Below, in pieces: positions 61,889 through 64,000 of a stretch of DNA of 64,000 nt. Origin of the DNA: Streptomyces sp. NBC_01267 (GTDB lineage Bacteria > Actinomycetota > Actinomycetes > Streptomycetales > Streptomycetaceae); NCBI RefSeq assembly GCF_036241575.1, contig NZ_CP108455.1:3592001-3656000 (forward strand). The letters are read 5' to 3'. Position numbers and translations under genes: made by a program. The notes below the pieces were generated by a model that made no database searches, had not been told where the DNA came from, and saw nothing but the letters and a program-made list of their open reading frames with translations. The first letter of the stretch is position 1. Every line of letters starts with the position of its first letter.

Positions 61889-62392
61889 ATGAACAAGACA
61901 GCCCGCATGCTCGTTCTCGCCGGGGCAGCCACCGCCGTACTGACGGCCGGTGCCGCACCGGCCATCGCTGGAGAGGCCAGGACTACCGGAAGCTACACCA
62001 ACGTCCGCCTCGCCAAGGTATGGGGCACTCCCAAGGGAAAGGACCAGTGCATTTCCACGAGCGGCTCTGTACTGGTGCTGCGGGGGTGCGGCAAGGGGTC
62101 GGAGCAGCGGTGGACTCTGAAGGGCAGCAAGGGTCTGTACACGATGAAGAACAAGAAGTCGGGCAAGTGTGCCGGGGTTGCTTCCACCAAGTCCGGCACG
62201 GTCGTCAAGCAGTACAGCTGCAACGGCTCTTCCAAGAACCAGAAGTGGGTTCTGAGCGGTAGCACGATCATCAGCAAGCCGTCGGGGAAGGCCCTTACTG
62301 CCGAGACCAGCAAGAGTGGCCGGAAGCTGACCATCACCACGCGTGGTAGCAGCAACAGCAAGCGCATCAAGCAGGAGTGGGGAACCAAGTAG
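61889..62392 (+). CDS. Secreted ricin-type beta-trefoil lectin
   Basis: This 167-residue secreted protein has a signal peptide cleaving near AIA (about residue 27). A single ricin-B/beta-trefoil domain follows, with the QxW-type repeats SEQRWTLKG, NQKWVLSG and IKQEWG, and paired cysteines. Such domains bind galactose- or xylose-containing glycans. GAGGGGGAA precedes ATG61889. It has no attached catalytic domain. Confidence 0.85.
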   Translation: MNKTARMLVLAGAATAVLTAGAAPAIAGEARTTGSYTNVRLAKVWGTPKGKDQCISTSGSVLVLRGCGKGSEQRWTLKGSKGLYTMKNKKSGKCAGVASTKSGTVVKQYSCNGSSKNQKWVLSGSTIISKPSGKALTAETSKSGRKLTITTRGSSNSKRIKQEWGTK

Positions 62393-62412
62393 CCCCAGCA
62401 GAACCGCAGCGG

Positions 62413-62445
62413 GAGGTTCCACCGGGTGCTACCCGGTGGAACCTC
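62413..62445. terminator. Perfect 15-bp hairpin after lectin gene
   Basis: GAGGTTCCACCGGGT (62413-62427) pairs perfectly with the complementary 62431-62445 around a three-base GCT loop. It lies between the convergent lectin and membrane-protein genes. Confidence 0.9.
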
Positions 62446-62462
62446 TTGCAGTTGAGGCCGGC

Positions 62463-62912
62463 CTACTTCGCCGCGTTCATCGATGCCCTGTCAATTTTGG
62501 CAACTGGCACAAGACGCCCGTACGAGAGTGCACAGGCGGCGAGCGCAGCGGGGATCTGGAGGGTGAACAGGCCGAGGGTCAGCGTGATGAAGCCGTAGTC
62601 GACTGCTTCACCGAAGCCGTCGCCAAGAGAGGTGGCGACGGACACCACCAGCAGCACCACGGTGTACACGGTGGCATCGAGGACGGCGGTACGCCACTGA
62701 GAGAGCGCCGGCAGCCACAGGCGGGCGACGCTCAGCACGATGACAGCACAGAGCGCAAAGAGAAGCGCATCAGCGCCATAGAAATCAGCCAGGTCGCCGA
62801 AGGTGTGCCCGGATGCGATGAGCATGAGAAAGCCCACGACCGCCTGAACGGCCAGCGAGGCCAGAGTGACGGTTGCCGCATAGGCCACGGCTCGGCGCCA
62901 CGGTGTGATCAC
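62463..62912 (-). CDS. Small polytopic membrane protein of unknown function
   Basis: This 149-residue protein has four hydrophobic helices (about 9-33, 45-66, 76-96 and 105-130). GTG62912 follows GGGGGAAG. No family recognised. It stands between the lectin and the DUF3238-like gene, on the same strand as the latter. Confidence 0.65.
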   Translation of the reverse strand: MITPWRRAVAYAATVTLASLAVQAVVGFLMLIASGHTFGDLADFYGADALLFALCAVIVLSVARLWLPALSQWRTAVLDATVYTVVLLVVSVATSLGDGFGEAVDYGFITLTLGLFTLQIPAALAACALSYGRLVPVAKIDRASMNAAK

Positions 62913-63007
62913 GGGCTTCCCCCTTGTGCTTCGGGAGGGGTCGGCAGGTTCACCGCCCGCTCCCTGTCAGTGTCCCACCAGCACCACAGTGCGGTATTCG
63001 TGGGGGC

Positions 63008-64000
63008 TCAGTAGCCGCCATTGTTGCTGAGCGTACCCAGCTCGCATGCACCCTTGTACAGGCACTTGATGGAGCCCATTTTCGAACGGTGCACTGTCTT
63101 GGTGCTGTGCTTCGTGCCGCTGGTGTAGCCGTAGATGTACATCTCGTTGTCGGGGGCCTGCTTGTACTTGCCCGAGACGTAGAAGTCACCGTTGCGGGCA
63201 AGCCGGGCGTCGTAGAAGGCGCCGATGCCGCCGTACTTGCAGAACGGGTCGGTGGCTTCGATGTCGGCGTGCACCGCACGGGTCTTGCCGTCGAACCTCG
63301 TTTTGGTGCGGAAGTCGATCTTCTTGGCGCTGGCATGTTTGGTCGCCACGAGCTTGCCTGTCTTGGTGGAGTAGACGCGGCTCTTGCCCGTACTGGGGAA
63401 CAGGTCGTACGAAGACTTCGTCCAGTACACAACGCCCTTCAATTTGGCGCGGTATGAGGGGCCGTCGACCTTGCTGCTGAAACCGCGGTTATCGCCCGCG
63501 TACTTGTATCCGCCTGCGTACGTACAGCCGGACAGTTTCTTGTACTTGGCAGGGACGTACGCCCACTTCTGCCGGATGAAGGAACGCCAGACGACGGCCG
63601 TCTTCGTGTACTTCTTCGCTTGCGTCTCGGCCTGGGCAGCGGTGGCCTCGAGTGTCTCCGTATCGGAACCCTTCGGCACCGTGACCGTCAGACCCCAAGT
63701 GCCGGTCTTCCCAGTGATCTGGTAATCGATGACCGAGCCCGGCTTCACATGCGTATCCCTCATGCTGTGCCCAGCTGTGGCAGCGACCAGCCTGTCGTTC
63801 TTGTACACCTCGTAAGCACCGCCCAGGTCAGGCCAGGACAGATCCACGAAGTGCGAGTTCGCGGCCCATGCGGCCCGCTCCTGCTTCGTCGGAGAGGAAG
63901 CGAGCGTCATACCTGCCAGCACCGCCCCCGTCCCCGGCCGGGAAAGGACCTGCAGGGAAGGCACCGAGGCGGACAACCCGTCGCGTTCCTGCGGTCCAGT
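63008..64000 (-). CDS. Secreted DUF3238 family protein (5' end outside window)
   Basis: The coding frame is open to the window edge, so the start lies beyond 64000 and the protein is partial. Visible residues include an Ig/fibronectin-like segment (HFVDLSWPDLGGAYEVYKNDRLV). The DUF3238 domain follows (VVWRSFIRQKWAYVPAKYK, GCTYAGGYKYAGDNRGFS), with late conserved ATDPFCKYGGIGAFYDARL and APDNEMYIYG. The domain is found in secreted actinobacterial proteins of unknown function. TTG63976 should not be taken as the true start. Confidence 0.75.
   Translation of the reverse strand, partial: TGPQERDGLSASVPSLQVLSRPGTGAVLAGMTLASSPTKQERAAWAANSHFVDLSWPDLGGAYEVYKNDRLVAATAGHSMRDTHVKPGSVIDYQITGKTGTWGLTVTVPKGSDTETLEATAAQAETQAKKYTKTAVVWRSFIRQKWAYVPAKYKKLSGCTYAGGYKYAGDNRGFSSKVDGPSYRAKLKGVVYWTKSSYDLFPSTGKSRVYSTKTGKLVATKHASAKKIDFRTKTRFDGKTRAVHADIEATDPFCKYGGIGAFYDARLARNGDFYVSGKYKQAPDNEMYIYGYTSGTKHSTKTVHRSKMGSIKCLYKGACELGTLSNNGGY

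Overview
This window is chromosomal DNA from a Streptomyces-type actinomycete. The DNA is very GC-rich, with third-position G/C bias strong enough to create long false antisense reading frames. GTG and TTG starts, GGAGG-like ribosome sites and four-base stop/start overlaps (ATGA, GTGA) are frequent. The gene content fits the genus: WhiJ-type XRE/DUF397 cassettes, a class F sortase, a GH46 chitosanase domain, SigE-type sigma factors, DUF1996, DUF3515 and DUF3238 proteins, and a candidate bldA-type TTA codon. No tRNA, rRNA, CRISPR array, transposase or integrase was seen.

Layout. 0-4.8 kb: envelope-stress block with an HtrA-like protease, a small unknown protein and a CssRS-like two-component system, then an AAC(3)-type acetyltransferase. 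4.7-8.5 kb (minus): a BenE-type transporter, a PD40/TolB-like protein and an MFS transporter. 8.6-10.8 kb: a secreted fusion of phosphoesterase, CBM32-like discoidin domain and GH46 chitosanase. 11.4-19.3 kb (minus): a YqiJ-like membrane protein, a flotillin and a 1,625-residue AAA ATPase. 19.5-26 kb: a PucR regulator, an ArsB/SLC13-type permease, a membrane protein, an S9 peptidase and SURF1. 26-31.2 kb (minus): a sigma factor with its coupled membrane partner, then asd, ask and a YqeY-like protein. 31.4-33.1 kb: a small secreted protein and a TDT transporter.

33.3-38.4 kb is the most distinctive block. A graspetide (ATP-grasp RiPP) operon encodes a precursor with four heptad repeats, an ATP-grasp ligase and a PIMT-like methyltransferase. 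It is bracketed by two WhiJ-like regulatory cassettes, and the regulator next to the precursor carries a TTA codon. 38.4-43.3 kb holds accessory single-gene functions: a Nudix fusion, a remnant of a maleylpyruvate-isomerase-like gene, a CYTH protein, an M55 aminopeptidase, a cupin and an isochorismatase-fold protein. 43.4-49 kb: a secreted four-repeat protein, a large protein resembling contractile-injection cargo, an erythromycin-esterase-like protein and an amidohydrolase. 51.2-53.3 kb: a tightly overlapping trio of two proteins sharing an HTGSG motif and a solute-binding lipoprotein.

53.4-55.6 kb pairs a class F sortase with an extremely repetitive His/Asp/Gly surface protein. 55.9-60.4 kb is a carbohydrate locus: a LacI regulator, a secreted glycosidase with a discoidin domain, and a DUF1996 protein. 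Two identical 14-bp palindromes lie at its outer ends and look like LacI operators. 60.9-64 kb: a LuxR-type orphan regulator, a DUF3515 protein, a ricin-type lectin, a membrane protein and a DUF3238 secreted protein cut by the window edge. Several convergent gene pairs are separated by long perfect hairpins that look like bidirectional terminators.
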